Below, in pieces: positions 23,949 to 33,100 of a stretch of DNA of 64,000 bases. The position numbers were made by a program, and so were the translations under genes. The first letter of the stretch is position 1, and each line of letters opens with the position of its first letter. The DNA is from Phycisphaeraceae bacterium (GTDB lineage: Bacteria; Planctomycetota; Phycisphaerae; Phycisphaerales; Phycisphaeraceae): the NCBI GenBank assembly GCA_028277745.1, contig JANQFR010000082.1, forward strand, positions 62,001-126,000, given 5' to 3'. The notes beneath the pieces were generated by a model, which was not told the DNA's origin, did not search any database, and saw only the letters and a program-made list of their open reading frames with translations.

Positions 23949-26714
23949 TCAGTGATCTGCGTTGCTTTGACGAGCCGCCGCTTTTTCGCGGTTCTGCTGG
24001 CGCACCTCGAGCCAGGCGGGCATGACGATCCAGCACGCCAGCACGGTCAGCAGGATGCCGGTCGCCAGGACGAAGCCCAGGCCCGCGATGCCGCGGTGGC
24101 TGGCGGTCATCAGCGCGCCGAAGCCGATCATGGTGGTGTAGCTGGTCAATGAGATGCTCAGGCCCGCGCCGCCGGTGAGCCCCAGCGGCCGGCGGGTCGG
24201 GGCCTGCCGATAGCGGTGGACGACGTGGACGCCGAAGTCCACGCCGATGCCGAACATGACGGGCAGGACGATGATGTTGGCCGGGTTGATCTGCACGCCC
24301 GCGAGGTACATCACGCCGAAGGTCATCGCGAAGCCGATCGCCACGGGCGAGAGGCACAGGACGGCGTCCCGCAGAGAACGGAAGTCGATCAGCAGCAGCA
24401 CCAGCACGGCGACCATCGCGGCCACGCCCGCGCCGAGGTACGACTGCCAGATCAGCGTGCCGGACTCGTAGTACTGCACGATCACGCCGGTGACGTCGGG
24501 ATCGACCGTGCGCATCTGCTTGATGAACGGGCCGAGGAACTCGGGGCCAAGGGGGTCGACCCCGACGGGCACGCGGGGATAGACCTCGATGCTCAGCCGC
24601 TGCCGGCCGTCGACCTCGCCGATGTAAGGCTCCATCAGCGCGCGGGGCAGGTCATCCAGCCCGAGGGGCGAGGGGTCGAGGGCGGCGTTGATCTGTCGCG
24701 CCATCTCGCGCCGCCAGTCTTCGTAGTCGCGCTGCAGCGCCGCGAGCCGGGCCGCCCGCTGCTCGGGGGTCAGGCCGTTGGCGGCCGCGACAAAGCCGTC
24801 GATCTGGGCGCCCACCCTGACCAGCGCTCCTCTGAGCCCCTGGGGCGCGACCAGCATCGCGCCGGTGAGCGCGCCCTTCAACCCCGTCAGTTGCGCGACC
24901 AGGTCGGGGTCCGATGCCGGGGGCGCCGGCTCGGCCGACGAGGCGTCGGCCAGGGGCGCCTCCAGCGCTTCCCGCACGTGGCCGATCATCGCCAGCTTCG
25001 AGTCGCGGTTCTCCGGGACCAGCAGGCCCACGCCCCCGACCTGCTCCACGACCGAGAGCTTGCGGTAACGGTCGACCATCTCCCGGGCCGCGTCCATGTC
25101 GTCGACCACCGTGACGCCGTAGTAGATCGACAACTCCCCCTCGTCCTGCAGCCGCTCGGCCCAGACCACGCTCGGGGTGTCGTCGGGCATCAGCGACAGC
25201 AAATCATAATCAAACCGCATCTGCGAGATCGCCGCGCACGACAGCACGAACAACACGGTCGCCCCCACCAGCGTGAGCCGCGGCCGACGCACGAACGGCA
25301 TGACCCAGCGTTCCTCGAAAAAATGGACCCGCCGGTGCTCCAGCGGCCGGGCGTGCCGGCAACGCCACTTCAACAGGCGCAGCAGCGCCGGCAGGACCGC
25401 GAACATCGAGACCAGGCACAGCAGGATGCCGACCGCGGCGATCTGGCCGAGCTCGGCGACGCCGGTGAAATCGGTGAACATCGTCGTGCTCAGCGCCACC
25501 GCGGTGGTGACCGCGCCGGTGACGACCCCCGGCCCGACGGTCTCGAACGTGTCGTCGACCGCTTGGACAAAGCCTTCTTCATCGTCGCTGTAGTGGTTGC
25601 GGATCAGGTCGTAGCGGGTGATGAGGTGGACGCCGAAATCCACGCCCAGGCCCAGCAGCATCGCGGTGAAGAAGACGCTGACGACCTGGAGGTGGCCGAT
25701 GGCGAGGGTGAGATAGCCGAAGGTCCACGCCATGCCGACGCCGAGGGTGATCAGCAGCATGAGCGGCGTTTTGATGCCGTGGAAGGCGAACACGAGGAGC
25801 ACGGCAATGAAGACCGCGGCCAGCAGGGACGAACGGACCGAATCGATCTGCACCGCGGCGGCCTCGTCACCCTCGACGATCGGGATGCCGGTCATGCCGA
25901 TGTCGACCTCGGGGTATTGGGCCCGCGCTTGATCCATGAGCTGGCGCAGCTCGCGGGTCGCGACCATGAATTCGAACGCCAGGCCCGGGTCGGGCTCGGG
26001 CGTGATCCGCACGATCAGGAACCGGCCGTTGGGGGTCGCGAGGTACTGCCAGTCGCTCAGGCCCGCCGCCTCTTCGGTCGCCGCCATGAAGTCCACCGGC
26101 TCCGCGGCGGGCGTCTGCATCCGCTGCGTAAAGGCGCCCAGCAGGTCTTCGAACGACAGCAGTGAAGCCGCCAGCTCCCCCTCGTCCATCTCCCCGCCGG
26201 CCGACCGAAGCTCCGAGATGGTCCGGCTGATCATCGCCTGGGGCGTGGGGCTCTCGAGCACCGGGCGCGAAGCCGCCATGAGGGTGAGGCGTTTCTCGAA
26301 CTCGTCGGTCGGCAGCAGCCGCATCGACTTGGGGCTGACCTTGCGGGGATCGAAGCCCCAGACCGCCTGGCGCACCGAGTTCAGGTCCGCCATGCGCGGC
26401 CCGTATTCGTCGATGAAGCCGCGCGCCTGCCGCTGCGACTCTTCGCTGGGGACGCCGTCGCGCCCGTAGGTGTCGACCACCACCACAAGGTCCGACTGGC
26501 CGGGGAAATGGTCCTGCCAGACGATAAAGCGCTCGTTCCAGGCCAGGTCCCGGCTGATCAGGTCGTTGCGGTTCTCCTGAAACGTCAGCCGCAGCCCGGC
26601 GTAGCCCACCGCCGCCGCGGCCGCCAGCCCGCACACGACCAGCACCAGCACCGGACGCCGGCTGACAAACCGGGCCCACCCCAGCAGGGCTGCGTGTCTG
26701 AACCGTTCGAGCAT
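23949..26714 (-). CDS. RND/MMPL-family exporter, HpnN-like
   Basis: 921 residues with the duplicated RND plan: a first membrane helix (RPVLVLVVCGLAAAAAVGY), a large periplasmic loop, five or six helices including VFFTAMLLGLGVDFGVHLIT, a second helix near residue 470, a second large loop, and a final helix bundle containing VMFGIGVDFGVHVVHRYR. The two GxGVDFGVH segments are the conserved helix-4 motif of the MMPL/hopanoid transporter group. Overall layout resembles HpnN, which moves hopanoids to the outer membrane; a squalene-hopene cyclase lies in this window at 58713. It follows an MlaE-type permease gene by 45 bases, which supports a role in lipid traffic. Substrate is inferred. Confidence 0.82.
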   Translation of the reverse strand: MLERFRHAALLGWARFVSRRPVLVLVVCGLAAAAAVGYAGLRLTFQENRNDLISRDLAWNERFIVWQDHFPGQSDLVVVVDTYGRDGVPSEESQRQARGFIDEYGPRMADLNSVRQAVWGFDPRKVSPKSMRLLPTDEFEKRLTLMAASRPVLESPTPQAMISRTISELRSAGGEMDEGELAASLLSFEDLLGAFTQRMQTPAAEPVDFMAATEEAAGLSDWQYLATPNGRFLIVRITPEPDPGLAFEFMVATRELRQLMDQARAQYPEVDIGMTGIPIVEGDEAAAVQIDSVRSSLLAAVFIAVLLVFAFHGIKTPLMLLITLGVGMAWTFGYLTLAIGHLQVVSVFFTAMLLGLGVDFGVHLITRYDLIRNHYSDDEEGFVQAVDDTFETVGPGVVTGAVTTAVALSTTMFTDFTGVAELGQIAAVGILLCLVSMFAVLPALLRLLKWRCRHARPLEHRRVHFFEERWVMPFVRRPRLTLVGATVLFVLSCAAISQMRFDYDLLSLMPDDTPSVVWAERLQDEGELSIYYGVTVVDDMDAAREMVDRYRKLSVVEQVGGVGLLVPENRDSKLAMIGHVREALEAPLADASSAEPAPPASDPDLVAQLTGLKGALTGAMLVAPQGLRGALVRVGAQIDGFVAAANGLTPEQRAARLAALQRDYEDWRREMARQINAALDPSPLGLDDLPRALMEPYIGEVDGRQRLSIEVYPRVPVGVDPLGPEFLGPFIKQMRTVDPDVTGVIVQYYESGTLIWQSYLGAGVAAMVAVLVLLLIDFRSLRDAVLCLSPVAIGFAMTFGVMYLAGVQINPANIIVLPVMFGIGVDFGVHVVHRYRQAPTRRPLGLTGGAGLSISLTSYTTMIGFGALMTASHRGIAGLGFVLATGILLTVLACWIVMPAWLEVRQQNREKAAARQSNADH

Positions 26715-26759
26715 AGACGAGGAATCGTACCCAATCCGGCGGAGCTTCTCCCGCCCGCC

Positions 26760-27593
26760 TTATCCAAAAGCGGTCGGGCCGCCGGCGCCGTAGAGCAGGA
26801 CGTAAAGGTTCTTCAGGAACGACGCGATGAAGACGTTGCTCACGATGATCGAGATAAACGTCGCGACGAACGACTCGGTCGACGCCTTGCCCACGCCCGA
26901 GGCGCCGGGGCCGCAGTTAAACCCTTTGTAGCACGCGATCAGCCCGATGCACAGGCCGAAGAACGTCGCCTTGCCCAGCCCGGAAAACAGCTCGAACGCC
27001 CCCACGAAATCACGCGAGAACGCCCAATACGCCGCGTTGTCCACGCCGTAGCCCCGCACCACCACAACCCAACCGCCGAACACCCCGAGGATGTCGCAGA
27101 ACAGGGTGAGCACCGGCATCATCAGCACGCACGCCAGCACCCGCGGCACCACCAGGTACGCCACCGGGTCCACCCCCATCACCCGCAACGCGTCGATCTG
27201 CTCGGTCACCTTCATCGTGCCCAGCTCCGCGCACACCGCGCCGCCCACCCGGCCGGCGATCATCATCGCCGCCAGCACCGGGCCGATCTGCTTGAGCACC
27301 GAAATCGAGATCACCCCGCCCAGCCGCTGCTCCTGGCCGACCGCGAGGAACTGGTCGTAGCTCTCGATGCCGATCACCGCCCCGACGAAGGCGCCGACGA
27401 TCATGACCACCGGGATGCTCATCGTCCCGATGTCGTAGAGCTGGGGCATCAATAGCTTGATCCGGCGGAGCGAGCGCGCGTCGCGCGCCATCCACGCCGC
27501 CGCCTCCAGCGAAAAGAGCGTGAACCGCCCCGCCGCCTCCAGCGTGTCCTCGATCCGTTGCCCCAGCGTCGCCACCCGTTGGGTGATCATCAT
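26760..27593 (-). CDS. mlaE: MlaE-type ABC transporter permease
   Basis: 277 residues, ATG 27593 with GAGG upstream. Typical MlaE features: IGTMSIPVVMIVGAFVGAVI near residue 58, LKQIGPVLAAMMIAGRVGGA, the coupling segment AELGTMKVTEQIDALRVMGV at about 123-142 and VPRVLACVLMMPVLTLFCD. It forms the inner-membrane channel of a phospholipid transport system. No MlaF ATPase or MlaD gene lies next to it in this window; instead it precedes an HpnN-like exporter. The ATPase must be encoded elsewhere. Confidence 0.92.
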   Translation of the reverse strand: MMITQRVATLGQRIEDTLEAAGRFTLFSLEAAAWMARDARSLRRIKLLMPQLYDIGTMSIPVVMIVGAFVGAVIGIESYDQFLAVGQEQRLGGVISISVLKQIGPVLAAMMIAGRVGGAVCAELGTMKVTEQIDALRVMGVDPVAYLVVPRVLACVLMMPVLTLFCDILGVFGGWVVVVRGYGVDNAAYWAFSRDFVGAFELFSGLGKATFFGLCIGLIACYKGFNCGPGASGVGKASTESFVATFISIIVSNVFIASFLKNLYVLLYGAGGPTAFG

Positions 27594-27734
27594 AAACCTC
27601 GACGCCCCGTTGCCGCCTGCCGATCAAAGAAAGCGCACGATAAGCCGCAAGAATATCAGCGGCCTCCCCCGGTGTCATCCGCGAACATTGAGCGGCGAGG
27701 CCCGCCCCACGCTTCATGGGGCGGCATCCCCCCG

Positions 27735-28934
27735 TCAGATCACCGCCGCGATCGATTCGCACAGGTAATCGAGGTTACCCGGCGTGATGCCTGCGACGTT
27801 GATCCGGCCGGAGCCGACGATGTAAATGCTGAACTCGTCGCGGAGCCGGGCGACGTGGTCCTTTGTCAGGCCGGACATGGTGAACATGCCCTTCTGATCG
27901 GTGATGAAGGCGTTGCCGCGGGGGTTGAGCCGGACGCCCCGGTCGTCGAACCACTGACGGAAGGCCCGGCGCATGCCGTTGATGCGATCGCGCATGGCGG
28001 CGAGCTCGTCGCGCCACCGGGCGGTGAGGGCGGGGTCCTCAAGGATCGTTGCGACGACCGCGGCGCCGTGCGCCGGGGGGTTGGAGTAGTTGCGGCGGAT
28101 CACGGTCTTGACCTGGCTCTGCACGGCGGCGGTCGCGTCGGCGGTCGAGCCGACCACGGTCAGGGCGCCGACGCGCTCGCGGTAGAGGCCGAAGTTCTTG
28201 GAGAAGCTCGAACAGATCAACAGCTCCGGGCACACGGCGGCCACGGCGCGGAGGCCGGCGGCGTCTTCCTCGATCCCGACGCTGAAGCCCTGGTACGCGA
28301 AATCGACCAGCGGCAAGACGCCGCGCCGGGCGAGGAGGGCGGCGACCTGCTCCCACTGCCCGGTCGACGGGTCGACGCCGGTGGGGTTGTGGCAGCAGCC
28401 GTGCAGCAGCACGACATCGCCGGCGGGGACCTCGCGGAGGGCAGCGAGCATCGCGTCGAAGTTGAGCGCATTGGCGCCCGCGTCGAGGTAGGGGTAGGTC
28501 TTGATGGTCAGGCCGGCGGCGGTGAAGACGCCCCGGTGGTTGGCCCAGGTGGGGTCGCTGAGCCAGAGGGCGGCGCCGGGGTGGTTGGCGTGGAGGTAAT
28601 CGCCGGCGACGCGCAGCGCGCCGGTGCCGCCGGGGGTGTCGGACGTGGCGGCGCGCCGCTCGGCGACGACCGCGCTGTCGACGCCGAAGAGCATCCGCTG
28701 CACGGCCCCCGCGTACGCCGGTGAGCCGTCGATCGGCATGTAGCTCTTGCTCGACTCTTCCTCGATCAACCGGCGCTCGGCCTCCTTGACCGATTGAAGC
28801 ACGGGCGTTCGGCCGCTCTCGTCCTGAAAGACGCCCACCCCGAGGTTGATCTTTTTCGGGTTCGGGTCGGCCTTGTACGCCTCGGTCAGGCCGAGGATCG
28901 CGTCGGGCGGCGCCATGGGGACGGAATCGAACAT
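27735..28934 (-). CDS. class I aspartate/aromatic amino acid aminotransferase
   Basis: 399 residues from ATG 28934, preferred because AGGA lies eight bases upstream and MFDSVPMAPPDAILGL is the normal family start; ATG 28958 is an alternative. PLP-binding features: NLGVGVFQDESGRTPVL near the N-terminus, LLHGCCHNPTGVDPS near 200, the Schiff-base lysine in SSFSKNFGLYRERVG and the C-terminal arginine in GSGRINVAGIT. This is the AspC/TyrB group that transfers amino groups between aspartate or aromatic amino acids and 2-oxoglutarate. It appears to be a single-gene unit. Confidence 0.93.
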   Translation of the reverse strand: MFDSVPMAPPDAILGLTEAYKADPNPKKINLGVGVFQDESGRTPVLQSVKEAERRLIEEESSKSYMPIDGSPAYAGAVQRMLFGVDSAVVAERRAATSDTPGGTGALRVAGDYLHANHPGAALWLSDPTWANHRGVFTAAGLTIKTYPYLDAGANALNFDAMLAALREVPAGDVVLLHGCCHNPTGVDPSTGQWEQVAALLARRGVLPLVDFAYQGFSVGIEEDAAGLRAVAAVCPELLICSSFSKNFGLYRERVGALTVVGSTADATAAVQSQVKTVIRRNYSNPPAHGAAVVATILEDPALTARWRDELAAMRDRINGMRRAFRQWFDDRGVRLNPRGNAFITDQKGMFTMSGLTKDHVARLRDEFSIYIVGSGRINVAGITPGNLDYLCESIAAVI

Positions 28935-29081
28935 CGCGGCGGTCCTGGTCGTGGGCATGATGCGGTTTAGCGTATCACCCCCGCAAACCGCCAGCAAAAC
29001 GCCGGTTTGGTGGGAAAACCCGCCGCCCGCTACAATAACCCGTCTGTCGACTCCACCTATTTACAAAAGGATGCATACGTC

Positions 29082-30263
29082 ATGGACCAGGTTCGGCTGG
29101 GTCTGATCGGCTGCGGCAACATGGGCAGCCACCACGTCAAGTATTTCCCGGAGGTGCCGGGGCTCCGGTTCGCGGCGATCTGCGACCACAAGCCCGAGGT
29201 CGTCGACCAGATCACCCAACAAAACAGCGGCGTCAAGGGCTTCTCCGACGCCGAGGCGCTGATCGACTCGGGCGAGGTCGACGCGATCCTGATCGCCACG
29301 CCCCACTACGACCACCCGGTCTACGCCCAATACGCCTTTGAACGCGGCATCCACGTGCTGACCGAAAAGCCCGTCGCCGTCACCGCCCTCGCCGCCGAGC
29401 AGACCAACGCCGCCTACGAGGCCGCGTTGAAGAAGCATCCCGGCCTCCAGTACGCGGGCATGTTCAACCAGCGCACCCGGCCGCAGTGGAAACAGATCAA
29501 GAAGATGTGCGACGACGGCACGGTCGGCCCGCTCGTCCGCGTGCAGTGGGTCATCACCAACTGGTTCCGCAGCCAGGCCTACTACAACTCCGGCGGCTGG
29601 CGCGCCACCTGGTCCGGCGAGGGCGGCGGCGTCCTCATCAACCAGTGCCCCCACAACCTGGACCTCTTCCAGTGGTTCGTCGGCATGCCCAACCGCCTCT
29701 GGGCCATCGCCGACCTCGGCAAATTCCACGACATCGAGGTCGAGGACGACATCACCGCCATGATGACCTTCGACAACGGCGCGACCGGCACCTTCATCAC
29801 CTCCACCGGACAGACCCCCGGCATCAACCAGCTCACCATCGTCGGCGAGAACGGCACGCTCATCGCCAGCGAGGGCGGCGAGATCCGGTTCCGTCAGGCG
29901 TCGCAGAACATCCGTGAATACTGCAAGACCACGGAGGAGCGGTTCGGCAACGTCGCCGTGACCGAGCACGTCATCACCGCCCCCAAGCAGCCGATGCCCC
30001 AGCACCAGACGATCACCACCAACTTCGTCACCGTGATCCTCGGCCGGGAAGACAAGCTCATCGCCCCCGCCGTCGAAGGCATCCACGGCCTCGAGTTGGG
30101 CAACGCCATGCTGCTCTCGGGCCTCAACGGCGGCGCCCCCGTCGACCTGCCGACCGACCGGCAGGCGTTCGACGCGAAGATCAAGCAGCTCGCCGCCGAG
30201 TCGACCTTCGTCAAGAAGGAAGTCGTCGAAACGACCGCGGCCAGCATGAACGGGACGTTCTGA
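29082..30263 (+). CDS. Gfo/Idh/MocA-family oxidoreductase
   Basis: 393 residues from ATG 29082 (AAAAGGA upstream). The Rossmann motif VRLGLIGCGNMGSHHVKYFP begins at residue 3, followed by ILIATPHYDHPVYAQYAFER and the active-site motif VLTEKPVAVT. The substrate domain has GGGVLINQCPHNLDLFQWFVG, where the His and Asp are conserved. About 20% identity by eye with the other Gfo/Idh gene at 8494, so these are not recent duplicates. Likely a sugar, inositol or amino-sugar dehydrogenase; substrate unknown. Confidence 0.92.
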   Translation: MDQVRLGLIGCGNMGSHHVKYFPEVPGLRFAAICDHKPEVVDQITQQNSGVKGFSDAEALIDSGEVDAILIATPHYDHPVYAQYAFERGIHVLTEKPVAVTALAAEQTNAAYEAALKKHPGLQYAGMFNQRTRPQWKQIKKMCDDGTVGPLVRVQWVITNWFRSQAYYNSGGWRATWSGEGGGVLINQCPHNLDLFQWFVGMPNRLWAIADLGKFHDIEVEDDITAMMTFDNGATGTFITSTGQTPGINQLTIVGENGTLIASEGGEIRFRQASQNIREYCKTTEERFGNVAVTEHVITAPKQPMPQHQTITTNFVTVILGREDKLIAPAVEGIHGLELGNAMLLSGLNGGAPVDLPTDRQAFDAKIKQLAAESTFVKKEVVETTAASMNGTF

Positions 30264-30280
30264 CCGCCGCGTCGAAACCT

Positions 30281-30334
30281 GATAGCCGGCGGGCTACGCC
30301 CGCCTGGGCCAGGGCCGCGTAGCGGCCCGGCTGT
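30281..30334. repeat. REP-like two-hairpin repeat, copy 1
   Basis: The segment reads ATAGCCGGCGGGCTACGCCC, then a second arm GGGCCGCGTAGCGGCCC. Inner hairpins are GCGGGC/GCCCGC around TAC and GGGCCGC/GCGGCCC around GTA. This copy is in the opposite orientation to those at 45784 and 51526, and its outer arm is slightly decayed (GGCTGT instead of GGCTAT). It lies 17 bases after the dehydrogenase stop. Confidence 0.8.
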
Positions 30335-30394
30335 TTCATTGATGCCTGTGACCGCCGCCTGAACCTGGTTCAATCCCTCTTGACGATTCGTCGG

Positions 30395-30820
30395 ATGAAG
30401 CCGGAAAATACCGGGGTGCAACCGCTCGTTCAGTTCACGTTCGACTTTGGAGACCATGTCCGCGATCGGCTCCGCACGGGCGCGATCGGTTACGTTCAAC
30501 GCCACCGCGTCCTCCTGATCATTTTGCTGATCACCGCGGCCGCGGACACCTGGACCACGATCCATTTCATGACACGCGAAGGCGTCGAGCAGGAGCTCCA
30601 CCCGGGTTTCCGCTTGCTCTGTCTCTACCTCGGCCCTTACGCCGGCGCTCCGATCGCCAAGGCGTTGCAGATCGCCGCCATCCTGCTGGTCAGCCTGTAC
30701 TGGCGGCGGGGGGCTTATCTGTGCCTGATCGCGCCGGCGATTATGTACGGCTGGGCGGCCTGGTACAACGTTTTTGGACGCGACCTGTACACGCCCCTGC
30801 TGTTCTGGTGGCTTCACTGA
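30395..30820 (+). CDS. small uncharacterised membrane protein
   Basis: 141 residues from ATG 30395; an in-frame TTG at 30380 would add five residues. There is no strong ribosome site. Three hydrophobic helices are visible: VLLIILLITAAADTWTTIHF (residues about 40-58), PIAKALQIAAILLVSLYW and AYLCLIAPAIMYGWAAWYNV. The pairing of AADTWTTIHFM with ELHPGFR resembles DUF5658-like proteins, but I do not claim the family. Function unknown. Confidence 0.7.
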   Translation: MKPENTGVQPLVQFTFDFGDHVRDRLRTGAIGYVQRHRVLLIILLITAAADTWTTIHFMTREGVEQELHPGFRLLCLYLGPYAGAPIAKALQIAAILLVSLYWRRGAYLCLIAPAIMYGWAAWYNVFGRDLYTPLLFWWLH

Positions 30821-30888
30821 CGCCCCGGCCCAGCGCCGCCCTGAGTCGTGGTAGAATAAGAGGAAAATCTTCGACGAAAGGGCCGACG

Positions 30889-31587
30889 ATGGACCCCAAG
30901 ACCACACGGACACAGACCCACATCTACGACGGCGACGGCGACGACCTGATGATCGATCACGAGCTGCACGAGCGGCTGGTGATCGTGCCCGACGCCCGCC
31001 CGTTCAAGGGGCCCGACACCTCCCCGATGGTGCGGATCATGTGGGGCCAGCACCTGCTCGACGACCTGCTGGTCGGCCGGTACCGCTCGCTGGTCTGCGC
31101 GGTCAACGCCGACGACAACAGCCACGGCATCATCGGCCAGCTCGCCAACCTGCTGCCGACCAGCCAGTGGGACCCCGACTCGATCACCGCTCACGCCAAG
31201 CTGTTCGCCGCGCGGGACAAGGTGACCGTCATCAAGTACGACATGGACATGGTCGAGGTGCTCGCCCTGCTGCGCCCGGGCGATCACGAACACCTGACGC
31301 TGGACGACCTGGCGCAAGGCTTCCGCGTGGTCACCGAGATGGTGCGGCGGCGCAGCCGGCGCTCGCCCGTCGCCTCGGTGAGCTTCCTCGGCGCCCGCGC
31401 CAACGCCCTGGTGGATGACCAGGGGCGGGAGCCGACGTTCGAGACGGTGTTGCGCACCATGCACAAGGCCGGCTTCGCCGGCGACGTGTACCCGTCGCCC
31501 TGGATGTGGGAGAGCGCCCCCACCGCGGTGTTCGCCCGTTACCCGTTCCCCTCCAGCATCGAGCAGATGCGCCAGGGCGGGTATTAA
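30889..31587 (+). CDS. conserved hypothetical soluble protein
   Basis: 232 residues from ATG 30889 (AAAGGG upstream). The protein is soluble, acidic at the N-terminus (IYDGDGDDLMIDHELHER) and has an ordered alpha/beta composition (GQHLLDDLLVGRYRSLVCAV, VTVIKYDMDMVEVLALLRP, TFETVLRTMHKAGFAGDVYP). No catalytic motif or family is recognised. It begins 68 bases after the membrane protein gene on the same strand and 74 bases before the Minf_1886 gene; it may form a unit with either. Confidence 0.75.
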   Translation: MDPKTTRTQTHIYDGDGDDLMIDHELHERLVIVPDARPFKGPDTSPMVRIMWGQHLLDDLLVGRYRSLVCAVNADDNSHGIIGQLANLLPTSQWDPDSITAHAKLFAARDKVTVIKYDMDMVEVLALLRPGDHEHLTLDDLAQGFRVVTEMVRRRSRRSPVASVSFLGARANALVDDQGREPTFETVLRTMHKAGFAGDVYPSPWMWESAPTAVFARYPFPSSIEQMRQGGY

Positions 31588-31627
31588 ACCAACGGATTTC
31601 ACCCGATGCAGATTTCCCGGTTGCGCG

Positions 31628-31633
31628 TATAAT
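31628..31633 (+). promoter_or_regulatory. candidate -10 element for the Minf_1886 gene
   Basis: A consensus TATAAT lies 28 bases before ATG 31662 in the short intergenic gap. I see no good -35 at 16-18 bases; TTTCAC at 31597-31602 is too far away. It may still mark a start point for the downstream pair of genes. Confidence 0.35.
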
Positions 31634-31661
31634 CTGAGAGTATTAATCGCCTGGATTGAAG

Positions 31662-32105
31662 ATGCCGACGAACGACCTGGCCAGCCTGTCCCGCGAAAGC
31701 GATTTCCCGATCGACGCGTTTCTCTTCGTGCAGCGCGGCCTGGACTTCACCGTCCGCCGGATCCACGGCGAGCCGCCCGAGCAGGAGGAGCCCGTCGCGG
31801 ACGCCGATGATGGACTGCTGGACGTGGAAGACCTCGACGCCGCGACCCCAAGCCGCCACGTGTCCGGGTATGACCTGTGTCAGGGCCTGCGTGACTACGC
31901 GATTCAGGAGTACGGGCTGCTCGCCCGCACCGTCCTGAAGCACATGAAGATCCGCCGTTGCGAAGATTTCGGCCGCGTCGTCTTTCTCATGGTCGACGCC
32001 GGCCTGATGCACAAGACCGACGAAGACTCGATCGAAGATTTCCGGGACGTGTTCGATTTCGCCAACGCGTTCGGCAACGCCCTGCTGCTGACCGGCAACA
32101 CCTGA
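31662..32105 (+). CDS. Minf_1886-family protein
   Basis: 147 residues from ATG 31662. The sequence fits the Minf_1886 family of the Planctomycetota-Verrucomicrobia group throughout: PIDAFLFVQRGLDFTVRRIH at the start, RHVSGYDLCQGLRDYAIQEY in the middle, and EDFGRVVFLMVDAGLMHKTD with EDFRDVFDF at the end. A short acidic insertion (EEPVADADDGLLDVEDLD) separates the first two blocks. The family has no established function. The next gene starts 44 bases downstream. Confidence 0.88.
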   Translation: MPTNDLASLSRESDFPIDAFLFVQRGLDFTVRRIHGEPPEQEEPVADADDGLLDVEDLDAATPSRHVSGYDLCQGLRDYAIQEYGLLARTVLKHMKIRRCEDFGRVVFLMVDAGLMHKTDEDSIEDFRDVFDFANAFGNALLLTGNT

Positions 32106-32149
32106 GCCCCGCCGGTCAACGGTCTGACCCTCGATGGAAAGGACCGCCC

Positions 32150-33073
32150 ATGAGCCGGAAGACCCTGACCTCCACGCTCGGACTCGCCGTGGTGTTGGCG
32201 TTATGCACGACTACCCACGCCCAGACCCTGCAGCAACGCATCAACGACTATCAGCAGCGTCAGGAACGCCGGGCCGTCGCCGCCGAGGCCGCCCTGGATG
32301 AAGCGCCCATCTCGGTGCGGATGCGCGACATCGTCAAGGACGCGGTGATCGACGACGCCACCGCACGCGCCGCGTTCGCGTGGTGGTCGCGCGTGACCGG
32401 CATCTCCCTGGTCATCGACTGGCAGGCGATGGAGAACGACGGCATCGACCCGGACCGGCCGATCTCGCTGAACCTGCGGTTCGTGTCCGCCGGCCAACTG
32501 CTCGAGATCCTGATGCAGCAGACCCAGAACGACTTCGCGGAACTGATCTACGAAACCACCCCCTGGTACGTCCGGGTCATGACCAAGGCCCAGGCCAACC
32601 GCCGGCCGGTCGTCCGTATTTACGAGGTCGCCGACCTGGTCACCGAAATCCCCACCTTCACCGACGCGCCGCAGATGGACCTGCGCGAGGCGCTGAGCAA
32701 CACCAACTCGGGCGGGGGCGGGGGCGCTTCGTCCCAAGGCCTCTTCGAGGACGAAGACGACGACCGCGATCAGCCCCGGACCACCAAGCAGCAACGCGGC
32801 GAAGACCTCGCCGACCTGATCCGCCAGTCCATCGAGCCCACCATCTGGCAGGCCAACGGCGGGCAGTACGCCTCGGTCCGCTACTTCAACGGCCGGCTGA
32901 TCGTCAACGCCCCGATGTATGTCCAGCGGCGGATCGGCATGCCCAGCGTCGTGCGCCCCAAGCGGGTCTCGCCCGATTACGTCGCGCCGGAACAGCCCGC
33001 CGCCGGCCAACGCGCCCGCCGCGGCATCAGCGGCGTCTCATCCGACAGCGGCGGCATCTCCGGTCGGCAATGA
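32150..33073 (+). CDS. secreted secretin-N/STN-like domain protein
   Basis: 307 residues from ATG 32150 (AAGGA upstream). A signal peptide (TLTSTLGLAVVLALCTTTHA) is followed by a Q/R-rich coiled stretch and then ISLNLRFVSAGQLLEILMQQ, a small beta-alpha module like the short N-terminal domains of secretins and TonB receptors. VVRIYEVADLV and QYASVRYFNGRLIVNAPMYV occur often in planctomycete proteins of this type. A Gly/Ser/Asp-rich linker splits the two halves. It probably acts in the periplasm; the exact role is unknown. Confidence 0.65.
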   Translation: MSRKTLTSTLGLAVVLALCTTTHAQTLQQRINDYQQRQERRAVAAEAALDEAPISVRMRDIVKDAVIDDATARAAFAWWSRVTGISLVIDWQAMENDGIDPDRPISLNLRFVSAGQLLEILMQQTQNDFAELIYETTPWYVRVMTKAQANRRPVVRIYEVADLVTEIPTFTDAPQMDLREALSNTNSGGGGGASSQGLFEDEDDDRDQPRTTKQQRGEDLADLIRQSIEPTIWQANGGQYASVRYFNGRLIVNAPMYVQRRIGMPSVVRPKRVSPDYVAPEQPAAGQRARRGISGVSSDSGGISGRQ

Positions 33074-33100
33074 ACCGGACTTAGCTCTTCGGTGTTGTCA

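Noticed and set aside
24216-26165. 649-codon plus-strand frame inside the exporter gene
   Set aside because: His/Asp/Arg/Gln-rich antisense shadow of the RND protein.
30360-30395. tRNA-like T-loop sequence (GGTTCAATCC)
   Set aside because: No acceptor, D or anticodon stems around it; no tRNA gene can be folded by eye.
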